64,000 bases of DNA from JALUZX01 sp964561605 (GCA_964561605.1 CAZLQD010000022.1:1-64000); one strand, 5' to 3'. Shown: positions 1 through 9,428, counted from the first letter of the stretch. The notes: generated by a model not told the origin, from the sequence alone. A program made the numbers and translations.

Positions 1-164
1 AGCCCCGGCCGGCTCGGGCATGGACCAGGGGGACATGCCCGAGACGTCCGGGGAGTGGCTCCACCATCGATTGCGCCACAAAACAACCCCTCGAAGGCCC
101 AAGCTTCCCCTGACGTCGGGGAATCCTGTTCTTCGAACAGTCTTCCCCGCCGGCAGGGGCTAAC
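1..164 (+). repeat. Structured 165-bp repeat, copy 1 (left end cut by window)
   Basis: The sequence matches 3341-3504 with about four differences. It carries a perfect 10-bp inverted repeat, CTCGGGCATG (13-22) with CATGCCCGAG (34-43). Further small hairpins follow: TTCCCC/GGGGAA, CTGTTC-TTC-GAACAG, and CCCC-GCCGGCA-GGGG at the right end. The right terminus (GGGGCTAAC) is a one-base variant of the inverted left terminus GTCAGCCCC seen in the complete copy. It looks like a small non-coding, MITE- or REP-like element. Confidence 0.8.
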
Positions 165-181
165 GAACATTTTTTTCGTAC

Positions 182-346
182 GTCAGCCCCGGCCGGCCGA
201 GGTCTGGGTCGCAAGACCCAGACCGAGGACGCCCGGGGAGTGGCCACACCTCCGACAGCGCCACAACCCCTCCCGAGCTTGAAAAGGGCCATCGTTGCAA
301 CGCCCCAGAGGACTGACAACACCTGCTTCCCCTGACATCGGGCATT
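182..346 (+). repeat. Diverged copy of the structured repeat
   Basis: It begins with the same terminus GTCAGCCCCGGCCGG and keeps the downstream blocks GACGCCCGGGGAGTGGC and CGACAGCGCCACAA. The central hairpin is a different sequence: GGTCTGGGTC (201-210), tetraloop GCAA, GACCCAGACC (215-224). Preserving a 10-bp stem while changing its sequence is covariation, and the GNRA tetraloop suggests the structure matters as RNA. The right half is degenerate, and its exact end is uncertain. Confidence 0.65.
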
Positions 347-359
347 CTCCCTCCCCCCC

Positions 360-447
360 GTCAGCCCCGGCCGGCTCGGGCATGGACCAGGGGGACATGC
401 CCGAGACGTCCGGGGAGTGGCTCCACCATCGACAGCGCCACAAAACC
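360..447 (+). repeat. Structured repeat, half copy
   Basis: It is identical to the first half of copies 1 and 3, with the stem at 375-384/396-405, then CCACCATCGACAGCGCCACAAAAC. The right half with the smaller hairpins is missing. From here to the end of the first minus-strand gene (about 447-493) I see nothing else. Together with the two preceding copies it fills the gene-free first 493 bases. Confidence 0.75.
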
Positions 448-493
448 ACGCCCCAAATACGCCCCCCCTACTCCAATGACGCAGCCCAAAGAC

Positions 494-1699
494 TCAACGA
501 GACCCCCTCTCAAGCATCTTCAGGAAGTCCATTGGGATTGCCTCTGCCCCCAGCCCGAAGGCCCGGTAGATACGCCGCACTAGTCTCATCCCGCAATCAT
601 GGGGATCCTCAAGGTCCTTCTTTTCGACCTCCATGGGACGAGGTAGAAACACCAGGTCGGAAGGAGCCTTTCCGGGAGGATTCACGTCCTTCACATAGAC
701 CCAGAGGTCGAGTCTTCCCGGCGGCAGAATCAATCCCTCCACCCCCACCAGAGCGGCGTCGACCCAGATCCGGGGAAATTCCTTCTTGGAGAGGCCCTCC
801 TTTTGATAAAGGGCCCTGGCAAGACGAAAGAGGGAGACCGCCGTCTCAAGGAGGGCCAAGCCGTTCAGCCGATCCCCCTTCCTCCCGGCCAAGAAGGACC
901 CGATCTCACGCTGGAACCGGATTCCTCCGTCCTCCCTGACCTCCATCCGATTGGGATGCCGGAGATCCAGGCGCCACCCTTGCCCGGAAGAAATCACAGG
1001 GGCATAGGGGTTGGCGAAGCCCCAACCCTCGGGCCTGCATCCCGTGGCCTCGGGATTGCGGAGAAGCCTCTTGAGTTCCTTTTCTTCTTCCCCGTCCAGA
1101 TCCAACTCCAAGGCCCCCTCGGGTTGGAACCCGATCCAAAAGAAACGGCCCTCTTCCTGAAGAATCTCCTCCCGGGCCTTCCGTAGGATTTCCATGGCTT
1201 CCACTTTCTCCCTCGTCTCCTCCCCGTTCTTCCCCTTCCCGGCGGGGGCATGGAAGATTTCCTCCCTTTCCATGGGCCGGATCCTGGGCCCTACCCGGAG
1301 GAGGAACCGCCTGCTCCCTTCCTTCCCGAGGAGGGCATAGGGCCTCTTCTCCTCTTTCCCTTTCACCTCGATCCTCAGGACCTCTCCCCTGTCCTTTTCC
1401 AGGGAAACCGGTTCGATTTCCACCTCCTCCCGGGAAGGGGGTGGTTCCACCACTTCCACGAGGTGGTTCCAAAGGGAGTCCCCGGTCTTCCCGGCGTCCT
1501 CCAAGGCCTCGGCCTCCACGGCGAAGCCGTTGTCTTCCCTGAGGCCGACCCAGATCTCCCCTCCCGAAGCGTTCAGCATGGCCACCACATCCCGGGCGAT
1601 CTTCTTCCAATCCGAGGCGGCATCCTTCCCCTTGAATTCCAACTTCTGATCCTCCCGTTTTCCCAGGGGGATCGAGAGATTCTCTTCCCGGCTCTTCAT
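494..1699 (-). CDS. AlbA_2/Schlafen-type DNA-binding domain protein
   Basis: This 401-residue protein begins with a segment typical of the AlbA_2 (divergent AAA_4) domain: a Glu-Asp-x-Lys-Leu-Glu-Phe-Lys stretch, then DVVAMLNASGGEIWVGL. That domain occurs in Schlafen-like and RecG-like putative nucleic-acid-binding proteins. The C-terminal ~200 residues are not recognised. I chose the ATG at 1699 because it overlaps the TGA of the upstream ATPase gene (ATGA, 1696-1699), which indicates translational coupling; an in-frame start 27 bases further upstream is less likely. With the ATPase it forms a two-gene cassette, possibly defence- or mobility-related (inference). Confidence 0.7.
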   Translation of the reverse strand: MKSREENLSIPLGKREDQKLEFKGKDAASDWKKIARDVVAMLNASGGEIWVGLREDNGFAVEAEALEDAGKTGDSLWNHLVEVVEPPPSREEVEIEPVSLEKDRGEVLRIEVKGKEEKRPYALLGKEGSRRFLLRVGPRIRPMEREEIFHAPAGKGKNGEETREKVEAMEILRKAREEILQEEGRFFWIGFQPEGALELDLDGEEEKELKRLLRNPEATGCRPEGWGFANPYAPVISSGQGWRLDLRHPNRMEVREDGGIRFQREIGSFLAGRKGDRLNGLALLETAVSLFRLARALYQKEGLSKKEFPRIWVDAALVGVEGLILPPGRLDLWVYVKDVNPPGKAPSDLVFLPRPMEVEKKDLEDPHDCGMRLVRRIYRAFGLGAEAIPMDFLKMLERGSR

Positions 1700-3099
1700 C
1701 CTTTCCCTCCCTTCAATTCTTTCCACTCCTCCAGGAGTACCTCCTCCGGGCGGAGGAGGAATTTCCAGAGTGGCAGGGCTCGTCCCGTTTCGTCGGCCCG
1801 TTCCAGTTCCCCCCCATGAACCAGGAGGGCCCGGACGTTCCTCGCTCCGGAATTCTCCTTCAAGGCCTCCACTCCTTTCAGGAGGCGGGACCTCTTTTCC
1901 CCATCCGGTGTAGAGGAAGTCACCTCCAGGGCCAAAAGGCCGTCCTCCCCATGGAGGACGAAGTCGACCTCCCGCTCCTGGTTTTTCGTCCGGAAAAAGA
2001 AAAGCTCCAATCCCGCCAACCCGAATTCCTCACCCAACCGACCCTTGGCCTCCCGGAGGTGGCGGAAGAGGGCCGCTTCGAAGGCCTTCCCTCTCCTTTC
2101 CTGTTTCTCTCCCGCGTGAAAGGCCGAAATGATTCCCGGATCGGCGGCGTAGAGCCTGGGTTGCTTCCGAACCCTGTTCCCGGCTTTTAGAGACCAGGCC
2201 TGGAGCCTGTGAAGGAGAAGAGAATCCTCCAGGAGGGCGAGCCACTTCTTGATGGTGTTGGGAGACCCCCCGATCACACTACGCAACCCGTCTACGTTGA
2301 GGATCGCCCCCGACTCCTGGACGAGAAGGGAGAAAAGGCGCACCAGTTCCTCGGGCTCTCCCACGGAGCGGGCCAGGTCCCGGGCCACCACCCGGGAAGC
2401 CAGGTCCTCCCGGATCCTTTCTATCGCCTTCACCTCGTCCACATCACGCCTGGCATGTTCCGGGAATCCGCCGAGGAGGAGATACAACTCGGGGAGTGCA
2501 GGATCTTCCATCAGGAGATCCTCCCAGCGTCCCTTCCGCCCCGAGACCAATCCCAGAAATTCCCGGAAATTCAAGGGCTCCAGGATCTTCGTGTCCCACC
2601 TTCCCGGACCGGACTCCCCTTTACCCTCCCTCAACAAAGAAGCCGAAGAATCCGTGACAAGAAAACGATGTCTCGTCCAGTCGACGGCCTGCTTCAGCCA
2701 TTCACTCCATTTTTCCGCCTTGGTGATTTCGTCCAGGAAGAAAAAGAAAGGGAAATCCCGGTGACCCGATCTTGAGCAGGCATCCACCACATCCCTGGGC
2801 GAAATTTCCGAATAAAGACGGTCGTCGGAGAAATCGAAGAAGACCAGGTTCCTTGGGGGAATCCCAACTTTCTCCAGCAAGTCATCCACAACCTGGAGAA
2901 GAAGGACCGTTTTCCCCACCTGCCTGGGTCCCCTAAGGACCAGGGCCCTCTTCTCCTCGGAAAGCATATGTTCCAGGAGTTCGCTGTAGATGGACCTGTG
3001 GAAGATCCAATTCTTTTCCCTGGCCGGCCTGATCCTAGGGTCTTTCCACCAGGGGTTCCTTTCCTCCAGGATGGCTGCCAGGAGATCTTCTTTCATCAC
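1696..3099 (-). CDS. AAA ATPase with DUF4143-type C-terminal domain
   Basis: This 467-residue protein has Walker A GPRQVGKT near residue 60 and Walker B FFFFLDEI, followed by a sensor-like LVTDSSASLL. The order and the PLNFREFLGL segment match the AAA_14/DUF4143 family of predicted ATPases. That family is widespread, of uncertain role and often strain-variable. The C-terminal half has a predicted nuclease-like EVDFVL motif typical of DUF4143 proteins. The start is GTG followed directly by ATG, preceded by AGGCGG. An AT-rich stretch at 3110-3180 is the likely promoter region. It is translationally coupled to the AlbA_2 gene. Confidence 0.75.
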   Translation of the reverse strand: MMKEDLLAAILEERNPWWKDPRIRPAREKNWIFHRSIYSELLEHMLSEEKRALVLRGPRQVGKTVLLLQVVDDLLEKVGIPPRNLVFFDFSDDRLYSEISPRDVVDACSRSGHRDFPFFFFLDEITKAEKWSEWLKQAVDWTRHRFLVTDSSASLLREGKGESGPGRWDTKILEPLNFREFLGLVSGRKGRWEDLLMEDPALPELYLLLGGFPEHARRDVDEVKAIERIREDLASRVVARDLARSVGEPEELVRLFSLLVQESGAILNVDGLRSVIGGSPNTIKKWLALLEDSLLLHRLQAWSLKAGNRVRKQPRLYAADPGIISAFHAGEKQERRGKAFEAALFRHLREAKGRLGEEFGLAGLELFFFRTKNQEREVDFVLHGEDGLLALEVTSSTPDGEKRSRLLKGVEALKENSGARNVRALLVHGGELERADETGRALPLWKFLLRPEEVLLEEWKELKGGKG

Positions 3100-3337
3100 A
3101 TACCGCCTTTTTTCCTTATTATCTTCTTATTGACAGTTTTTATCTCTTTTTCTTTCTCTAGACAACTTCCTTATCCTTTTTTGCCAGCCTTCTGCTGTTT
3201 TTTGACTCATTCTGATCCATCCTGGCCGATCCGGCCGTTCCAGGAAGAAAATTAAGGCCCACGGGAGGAGCCATACCTTTTTGCTCTCGGCAGCCCCGGC
3301 CGGCTCGGGGCATGAGCGAAGCCCTCCTTCTCTTCTC
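3100..3337. other. AT-rich leader and repeat fragment
   Basis: The region 3105-3180 is strikingly AT-rich for this genome and lies upstream of the minus-strand ATPase gene, so it probably contains its promoter. I do not see a convincing -35/-10 pair. A short fragment of the structured repeat (AGCCCCGGCCGGCTCGGGGC) occurs near 3292. Confidence 0.4.
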
Positions 3338-3504
3338 GTCAGCCCCGGCCGGCTCGGGCATGGACCAGGGGGACATGCCCGAGACGTCCGGGGAGTGGCT
3401 CCACCATCGACTGCGCCACAAAACAACCCCCCGAAGGCCCAGGCTTCCCCTGACGTCGGGGAATCCTGTTCTTCGAACAGTCTTCCCCGCCGGCAGGGGC
3501 TGAC
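3338..3504 (+). repeat. Structured 167-bp repeat, complete copy with terminal inverted repeats
   Basis: The element runs from GTCAGCCCCGGCCGG to CCGGCAGGGGCTGAC; these ends are inverted repeats with one mismatch in 15. Internally it has the 10-bp stem at 3353-3362/3374-3383 and the same run of small hairpins as copy 1. No coding frame is plausible. A further partial right terminus (GGCAGGGGCTAAC) lies near 3514. The rest up to the glycosidase start at 3649 holds nothing I recognise. Confidence 0.8.
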
Positions 3505-3648
3505 GGGGTAAAGGGCAGGGGCTAACCCAGTCATTTCCTCCTTTCCGAAAGCACCTCCCTTGCCGGACCTCCCGCCTCCCGGTTGACCCCCCTCCCCTCC
3601 ATGTCCTACGCTCTTCCCCCCCCCGGCGAGAAGAAACCAGAAAGATCC

Positions 3649-5742
3649 ATGAAGAAACCCCTCATCCTTCCGGCCTTCCTCCTGGCGGCGTTCCTCTCCG
3701 CGGCGGCCCAGGAAAAGGTTCTCAACTTCCTTCCCTCGACTCCCCATGGACCCGCCCTGGTTCTGAAGGGAAAGACCTGTTCCCTCCGCCTGGGTGGAGA
3801 GGCGGGCCCCCTGGTGTTCCTTGAAGGCCCGGGCAAAGGGAGCACCAGGGAAGGGGTCGAGGAGGACACCATCCGCTCTCTCCCCGCCGGGAAGGGCCTC
3901 CGCCTGGAAGGCCGCCTCCAGGGGGGACGGGAATTCGAACTCCTGGTCTCCCCCGAAGGGAAGGACGCCTTCCGCCTCTCCCTGAAGATCCGGGGCAAGA
4001 AACTGGACGAGCGGGCGGGCATCAGTCTCTCCCTCCTGGAGGGGGAAGCCCTCTACGGCCTCTTCGAACGCGTTGTGGACGGAGACCAGCACCGCTCCTG
4101 GAAACGGGGCATCACCCGCGCCCTGGACCTGCGGGGAATGAAGGTGAAGATGCAGGTTCTCTATTCCCTGGCGATCTACGAGCCCTTCCTGGTCTCCACC
4201 CGGGGCTGGTCCCTCTTCGTGGAAGGCACCTGGCCGGGCAGATTCGACCTGGGGGCCACCCGGAAGGACACCCTGGAATTCTCCTTCCAGGGCGAGGACC
4301 TGGAGGTCCGCTTCCACCTTCCAGGTAACCCCCTTGCCTGCGTCCGGGCCCTGGCCAAGAGAGCAGGTCCGCCCTTCCTCCCGCCCCGGTGGGCCTTCGG
4401 CCCCTTCCGCTGGCGGGACAACCACGCCAACCCCAAGACCTTCTACGACGGCACGCCCAACCGCCTTCCCTTCAACACCCTGGTTGTGGAAGACATCCTC
4501 ATGATGGAAGCCCTGGGAATTCCCTGCACCGTCTACTGGGTGGACCGCCCCTGGGCCCGGGGAACCCAGGGCTACGGCGACCTCTGGTTCGACCCGGCGA
4601 GGCTTCCCCAGGCGAAGCGCATGATCCGCTGGCTCTCATCCAAGGACATCCGTTTTCTCCTTTGGATCGGCCCCTGGGTCTGCGACGCCCCCCTGAAGGA
4701 AGCCAAGAAACTAGGCTACCTCCTCCCCAAGGGAATCGGCCTCGACGGCCGGGTGGGCCTGGTGGACTTCACCAACCCGGCGGCCGTCTCCTGGTGGCAG
4801 GGGAAACTCGCCCCCCTTGTGAAGGCCGGCGTGGCGGGTTTCAAGCTCGACCGGGCCGACCGGATCGTCGGGACGGGCCTGGACGTGCTCTGCGCCGACG
4901 GGCGGACCCTGACGGAGGTCCACAACGACTACCCGCGCCTCTACGTCCGGGCCGTCCACGACCTGCTGAACCGCTTCCGCCCCGGCGACTTCGTGGCCAT
5001 GCCGAGAGCGGGCTTCACGGGCTCCCAGCGATACGGAATCTTCTGGGGGGGCGACATCCGGGGCGGTCCCTGGGGACTCCGGGCCGCCCTGGTGGCCGTC
5101 CAGAGGTGCGCCTGGATGGGGTTCCCTTTCTACGGGTCCGACACGGGGGGATCTTCCGGACCCTGGGACTCGGAGAATTTTATCCGTTGGACCGCGTTTT
5201 CCTGCTTCTGTCCCGTCATGGAAATGGGGCCCACCAGGGATCTCGCGCCCTGGTCCCGGACGGTCTCCCCCGAGTACGACGTCCACGGCCTGGCCGCCTG
5301 GAGGTTCTACGGGCTCCTTCGGATGCGTCTGAGAGAATATCTCCTCCGCCTCGCCCGGGAGGCCCATGAGGAGGGCATCCCCCTGGTCCGTCCCCTTGCC
5401 ATGCTCTGGCCAAGGCACCCCGAGGCGGTCCGCATGTGGGACGAATACCTCCTCGGTCCGGACCTCCTTGTCTGCCCGGTCTGGCAAAAGGGCGTCACCG
5501 GGAGGAAAGTCTGGCTCCCCCCGGGAGAGTGGGTGGACACATGGACCGGCGGGACCGCCAAAGGACCGGCCGTCATCTCCGTCCCCTGCCCCCTTCCCCG
5601 GATCCCCCTCTTCCTCCGCAAAGGCTCGAGCCTCACCCTGGGCGACCTGCCCTCCCTCTGGGACGAATCCCTCCGGGCCGTATCCACCCCCCCGAACCTG
5701 GAGGATCTCCAGAGGAAAGCCTTGAAAGGACTGCCCCGCTGA
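3649..5742 (+). CDS. Secreted glycoside hydrolase family 31 (alpha-glucosidase/xylosidase type)
   Basis: This 697-residue protein starts with a Sec signal peptide (MKKPLILPAFLLAAFLSAAA, cleavage near AAA-QE). It shows the GH31 TIM barrel: nucleophile motif GFKLDRAD (Asp401), a WGGDIRGGPWG segment, and acid/base motif GSDTGG (Asp498). A C-terminal beta domain follows. GH31 enzymes hydrolyse alpha-linked glucosides or xylosides with retention; the exact substrate cannot be read from sequence. I chose ATG 3649 over the in-frame start at 3583 because only it gives a clean signal peptide. A stem-loop follows the stop. Confidence 0.85.
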   Translation: MKKPLILPAFLLAAFLSAAAQEKVLNFLPSTPHGPALVLKGKTCSLRLGGEAGPLVFLEGPGKGSTREGVEEDTIRSLPAGKGLRLEGRLQGGREFELLVSPEGKDAFRLSLKIRGKKLDERAGISLSLLEGEALYGLFERVVDGDQHRSWKRGITRALDLRGMKVKMQVLYSLAIYEPFLVSTRGWSLFVEGTWPGRFDLGATRKDTLEFSFQGEDLEVRFHLPGNPLACVRALAKRAGPPFLPPRWAFGPFRWRDNHANPKTFYDGTPNRLPFNTLVVEDILMMEALGIPCTVYWVDRPWARGTQGYGDLWFDPARLPQAKRMIRWLSSKDIRFLLWIGPWVCDAPLKEAKKLGYLLPKGIGLDGRVGLVDFTNPAAVSWWQGKLAPLVKAGVAGFKLDRADRIVGTGLDVLCADGRTLTEVHNDYPRLYVRAVHDLLNRFRPGDFVAMPRAGFTGSQRYGIFWGGDIRGGPWGLRAALVAVQRCAWMGFPFYGSDTGGSSGPWDSENFIRWTAFSCFCPVMEMGPTRDLAPWSRTVSPEYDVHGLAAWRFYGLLRMRLREYLLRLAREAHEEGIPLVRPLAMLWPRHPEAVRMWDEYLLGPDLLVCPVWQKGVTGRKVWLPPGEWVDTWTGGTAKGPAVISVPCPLPRIPLFLRKGSSLTLGDLPSLWDESLRAVSTPPNLEDLQRKALKGLPR

Positions 5743-5765
5743 GACGGCCTTCCACACCGGCCGTC
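5743..5765 (+). terminator. Stem-loop after the GH31 gene
   Basis: GACGGCC (5743-5749) pairs with GGCCGTC (5759-5765) around a 9-base loop. It begins right after the stop codon. No T-tract follows, so termination efficiency is uncertain. Confidence 0.45.
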
Positions 5766-5837
5766 CCGGACTCCTGGGGTTTCCGCCCCCGGGCCGGTTA
5801 GACTGGGGGCTTCTCTCCTTGCACCCAGGAAATGGAA

Positions 5838-8800
5838 ATGCAGGAATCCCCCGGGGATCGAAGCTCTCAGCCCTGGCCCCCCTCCCTCGTGGAGTGGGCC
5901 TTCCAGGCCCTTCCCGGAAGCCTGGAGGGAGAGGACCTGGCCCGCCTGGAGATTCTCCGCCTGAAGTGGGAGCGGGCCCGCTTGAAGGCCCTGGCCGGGT
6001 CGGCCCCCGAAAAAGGGATCCAGGCCCTGGTCCTCCTCTCCCGCCACGACTGGCACCCGGCCCTCAGGGAGGAAGCCCGCAGGACCGCCGGGGAGATCCT
6101 GGACCGCCTCTCCCTCGAGGAGGTCCGGGAAGTGGCCGGCCTGATCCTGGAATCGGCCCAACTGAGGCTGGCCGAACAGGAGGACCTCCCTCCCCCTGAA
6201 AGGGTCGAGGCCCTCCTCCTGGAAGCCGACCAGGTGGCCCGGGTCCGGGAACGCTTGGCCCGCCTCGAAGAGGCCCTGGGAAGAGACGACAAGGCAAGAC
6301 GCCGGGAGGCCCGCCGCACTCTCTCCCGCCTGGCCTCCATGGAGCGGCGCCTGAGGGATCAGGCCGACGAGGCCCGGATCCTGGAACGCCTGGAGAAGAC
6401 CCTGGGGGTGGGGCCCTGGACCTGGTTCTCCCGGGTCACCTTCTTCGGCCTCCTCCTGCTCCTGGTCCTCCTCTTCCTGGACCTCTTCGTCACCCTCCCG
6501 CCTTCCCGGAAGGCGGCCCTGGACTGGACCGATACGGGAATCTGTTTCCTCCTCCTCCTGGAATTCGGCCTTCGCCTCTGGGCCGCGCCTCGCAAGGGGA
6601 GATGGTTCCTCAGGCACTTCCTCACCGATTTCGTGCCGGCCCTCCCCTTCGCCCTCCTCCTGCCTTCCCCCCCGCCCCGGGCCGCGGCCCGGGCCAAGGT
6701 GGAGGACGGCATGGAGTTCCTCGTCCGGTCCGTCCGCCTCTTCCGGATTCCTGTCTATGCCCGGTACGTCCGGTTCCTCAAGCCCATCGTGGGAGTCCTC
6801 CGAATCCTCCTCTTCTGGGTCCGCGGGATGGACCGGATCGTCCTCTCCATGGCCCACGTCCTGAACCGCCAGATCGTATTCTTCGAGAACCGCCCCCCTC
6901 GTGAAGAATCCGCCGGCCCGGGCGGGGAGGGGGAAAGCCTCCAGGAGAAGATCAGTCATCACTTCGAACGCCTCTCCACGGAGATGCGCAGAAAGGCCGC
7001 TCCCGGGCTCCTCGACGCCCTGGAGAGAACCGTGGAGGCCGGTGCCTCCAAAGACGGCCGGGCCGGGACACTCCCGGTCGAGGAGGGCCGGACCCTCTGG
7101 GGGGGGCCCAGGGTGCTCCGGGCGGAAGAGCTGGTCCTCGCCCTGGAGACCCTCACCCCCGAAAAGGTGGAAGAGCGCCTTCCGCCCTCCGCCCTCCGGG
7201 GCCTGGCCCGTTTCCTGGCCCTCTTGGACATACCCCTGTTGAGGAGGCTCCCCTTGCTGAGGGCCGTCGCCGGAGCCCCGGCCGGGGCCCCTCCCGCCCA
7301 GAGGGTGGCCCGTGCAGGGCGGGCCCTGGGGGCCCTCGGAAGGATGGTGGTGGCCCGCCTCACCGATTGGGCCGACCTGGGAGGGGTGGTTACGGCGCCC
7401 CAGATCCTCAACCGGATCGCCACGGCCATGATCCGTTCCACCCAGAGGCCCGCAGTCCGCCTCCTCCTCTTCGGATGCCTCTTCCTCCTGGCCAAGCTCT
7501 TCTTCGAGGCCATCCTCTCCATGGACCTGGACCAGACCGGGGTGGGAAAGTTCCTGAACCGCTTCGTCGGAACCCCCCTCCTGGTGCTGGGCGGAGTCTG
7601 CCTGGTCATCCTGGTTCTCGGGCGGTGGCTCAAGCGCCTGGCCGGCGAGGCCAGCGAGCGGCTCCTCCGCGCCTCGGAGTCCCGCTTCGCCAACCTCCTG
7701 GAACTTCTACGCAGGCGCAAGGAAAGGGAAGACCTGGCGGAGTTGGTCCACCGGGTCTGCGCCGGCGGGAAGGCCGAAGAGGAAGAGCTCGCCCGCCAGG
7801 TCCGGGCCGCCCTGGACGAACTGCGCAGGGGAGGAGGCCTTCCCGGCGAAGAACCCGTCTCCACGAGGGCAAGGAAGCTCGCCCTCCTTCTCCTGGACTT
7901 CCAGGACGGAGCCCTCCTTCACAAGACCGACACCAAGACGGTGGAACAATTCCTCTCCCACCCCGATCTCTGGAGCCTCCGTTACGTCCACCTGGCCCTG
8001 GGAAAACGGGAGGAGAGACGCCTGTCCCGGCTGGACCTGGAGTCGGGACGGATCCTCTCGGGTCCCTTCCTCTGGTTCGACCTGGCCACCCAGGCCCTGG
8101 CCCTCAAAGTGGCCCGCCTCTGCGGCTCCTACAACCTTCACCTGCTTCCGCTGGACCGCATCGACAAGGCCTCCCCCGAAGAGAGGGAGGCCCACCGTGC
8201 TCTCCTCGAAGGAAGGGAGGGGCTCCGGACCGAGCCGGGTTCCGGCCTCCGCTTCCAGGGGAGCTTCTTCCACGTCCTCCACTTCCTGAGCCCCGATCCT
8301 GTCCTCACCGCCGAAGTGGAGGAAGTCTACGGCAACGAGGTGGTACGGAGGCTCCAGGCCGACCGGCGGAGGCTCATCCGGGAGGTCTTCGGAGTGAGGC
8401 CCCTGGGGCGCCTCCCCCTGGAGAAGAGAAGCTTCAATCCCCTGACCTTCTACTTCCGCCATCTCGGATCGGGAAGATTCTTCCTCCTTCCCTTCAAATT
8501 GCTCTGGGGCGTCATCCTGGCCCTTTGGGCCGTGGGGAAGCTGGCCGCCCGTTCGGCGCGGGAGATCCTGGATCCCAGACTCCGGCGCGCCGAGGACCGG
8601 GTGGACACCTCGGCGCCTTTCCCCGTGGCCCAGAGGAAGCTCCGGAGAATGAAGAAGCCCCTCCTCCTGGAGGCCATTCTCCTGGCCTGCCGGGTGGATC
8701 CCTCCTACCTGGGTCTCTCCCCGGCCGGGGAAGACCTGGAAGGAATCCATCCCTGGCGATCCGACCTGGAACTCGCCCTTCCCACGCCTCCCGAGCTTGC

Positions 8801-9374
8801 CCGGGTGGAGCAGGTGCGGAGGGAAACGGCCCAGCGCCTGCTCTACTTCCCCACCTTCCTGGAATCCTGGAAGGAGGCGCCCCGGGAAGGAACGTGGGAG
8901 TTCCGGCGGCTCCTCTCGGCCTTCGCCATGGACGAGCAGGGACTGGCCCGGCTCGCCTCCGCCCCCGGGAGGGAGCGGGCCTGGATCGAGGCGGCCCTGG
9001 CCGAGGAGGAGACCATACCCCCCGGCTGCCTCCCCCCACCCCCGGGAGGAGTGCCCGGGAGAGCTTCCGCAAGGGGACTGAAAGCCCTTCTCGCGGCCCA
9101 CCCAGAGCTCCCCCGCCGGGCCCGGGCCCGATTGAAGAGGGCCTGGAGGCGAAACCTTGGAGACCTGAGGACCCTGTGCCTCGCCCTGGAGAATGCGGAG
9201 GGGAGGGACCCGGCCTCCCTGGCGCGGACCTTGGCGGAAAGACTCCTGGAGGAGACCCCCCTCTGGCGTGAGAGGTGGGAGACCCTCCAGGCCGTGCTGG
9301 CCCTCATCGTCAGGGACCTCCGCCACCACGAGGAGATCCTCTATCTCCTCGGCGAATACGGAGAAACCGGGTGA
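5838..9374 (+). CDS. Large membrane protein with ion-channel-like voltage-sensor segment
   Basis: This ~1178-residue protein has no family I can name. An N-terminal helical, charged region (~1-190) precedes a membrane block: TM helices near 202-222, 233-250 and 262-277, then a segment with Arg about every third position (RSVRLFRIPVYARYVRFLK, ~299-317) like the S4 helix of voltage-gated channels. A second pair of TM helices lies near 541-562 and 579-600, and a further hydrophobic segment near 880. The long C-terminal region is soluble and leucine/arginine-rich. The start is probably the ATG at 5838 (AGGA eight bases upstream) rather than 5832. It may be an ion channel or mechanosensor, which is speculative. 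Confidence 0.6.
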   Translation: MQESPGDRSSQPWPPSLVEWAFQALPGSLEGEDLARLEILRLKWERARLKALAGSAPEKGIQALVLLSRHDWHPALREEARRTAGEILDRLSLEEVREVAGLILESAQLRLAEQEDLPPPERVEALLLEADQVARVRERLARLEEALGRDDKARRREARRTLSRLASMERRLRDQADEARILERLEKTLGVGPWTWFSRVTFFGLLLLLVLLFLDLFVTLPPSRKAALDWTDTGICFLLLLEFGLRLWAAPRKGRWFLRHFLTDFVPALPFALLLPSPPPRAAARAKVEDGMEFLVRSVRLFRIPVYARYVRFLKPIVGVLRILLFWVRGMDRIVLSMAHVLNRQIVFFENRPPREESAGPGGEGESLQEKISHHFERLSTEMRRKAAPGLLDALERTVEAGASKDGRAGTLPVEEGRTLWGGPRVLRAEELVLALETLTPEKVEERLPPSALRGLARFLALLDIPLLRRLPLLRAVAGAPAGAPPAQRVARAGRALGALGRMVVARLTDWADLGGVVTAPQILNRIATAMIRSTQRPAVRLLLFGCLFLLAKLFFEAILSMDLDQTGVGKFLNRFVGTPLLVLGGVCLVILVLGRWLKRLAGEASERLLRASESRFANLLELLRRRKEREDLAELVHRVCAGGKAEEEELARQVRAALDELRRGGGLPGEEPVSTRARKLALLLLDFQDGALLHKTDTKTVEQFLSHPDLWSLRYVHLALGKREERRLSRLDLESGRILSGPFLWFDLATQALALKVARLCGSYNLHLLPLDRIDKASPEEREAHRALLEGREGLRTEPGSGLRFQGSFFHVLHFLSPDPVLTAEVEEVYGNEVVRRLQADRRRLIREVFGVRPLGRLPLEKRSFNPLTFYFRHLGSGRFFLLPFKLLWGVILALWAVGKLAARSAREILDPRLRRAEDRVDTSAPFPVAQRKLRRMKKPLLLEAILLACRVDPSYLGLSPAGEDLEGIHPWRSDLELALPTPPELARVEQVRRETAQRLLYFPTFLESWKEAPREGTWEFRRLLSAFAMDEQGLARLASAPGRERAWIEAALAEEETIPPGCLPPPPGGVPGRASARGLKALLAAHPELPRRARARLKRAWRRNLGDLRTLCLALENAEGRDPASLARTLAERLLEETPLWRERWETLQAVLALIVRDLRHHEEILYLLGEYGETG

Positions 9375-9380
9375 AGGAAA

Positions 9381-9406
9381 GGGGGGGGAACGAAGCTTCC
9401 CCCCCC
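9381..9406. terminator. Bidirectional stem-loop between convergent genes
   Basis: A perfect 10-bp stem, GGGGGGGGAA (9381-9390) with TTCCCCCCCC (9397-9406), encloses a 6-base loop. It sits exactly in the 54-bp gap between the convergent membrane-protein and FG-GAP genes, so it probably serves both strands. Confidence 0.65.
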
Positions 9407-9428
9407 TACCCCCTCTTTCCGGACTCGG

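Noticed and set aside
1..493. A protein-coding gene in the repeat-rich left end
   Set aside because: The only open frames there are Pro/Arg/Gly-rich with no start context, and they run through the hairpin repeats.
3127..4425. Minus-strand open frame over the GH31 gene start and repeat
   Set aside because: It is shadow coding with Gly/Pro/Arg-rich, low-complexity translation; the GH31 gene on the plus strand is clear.
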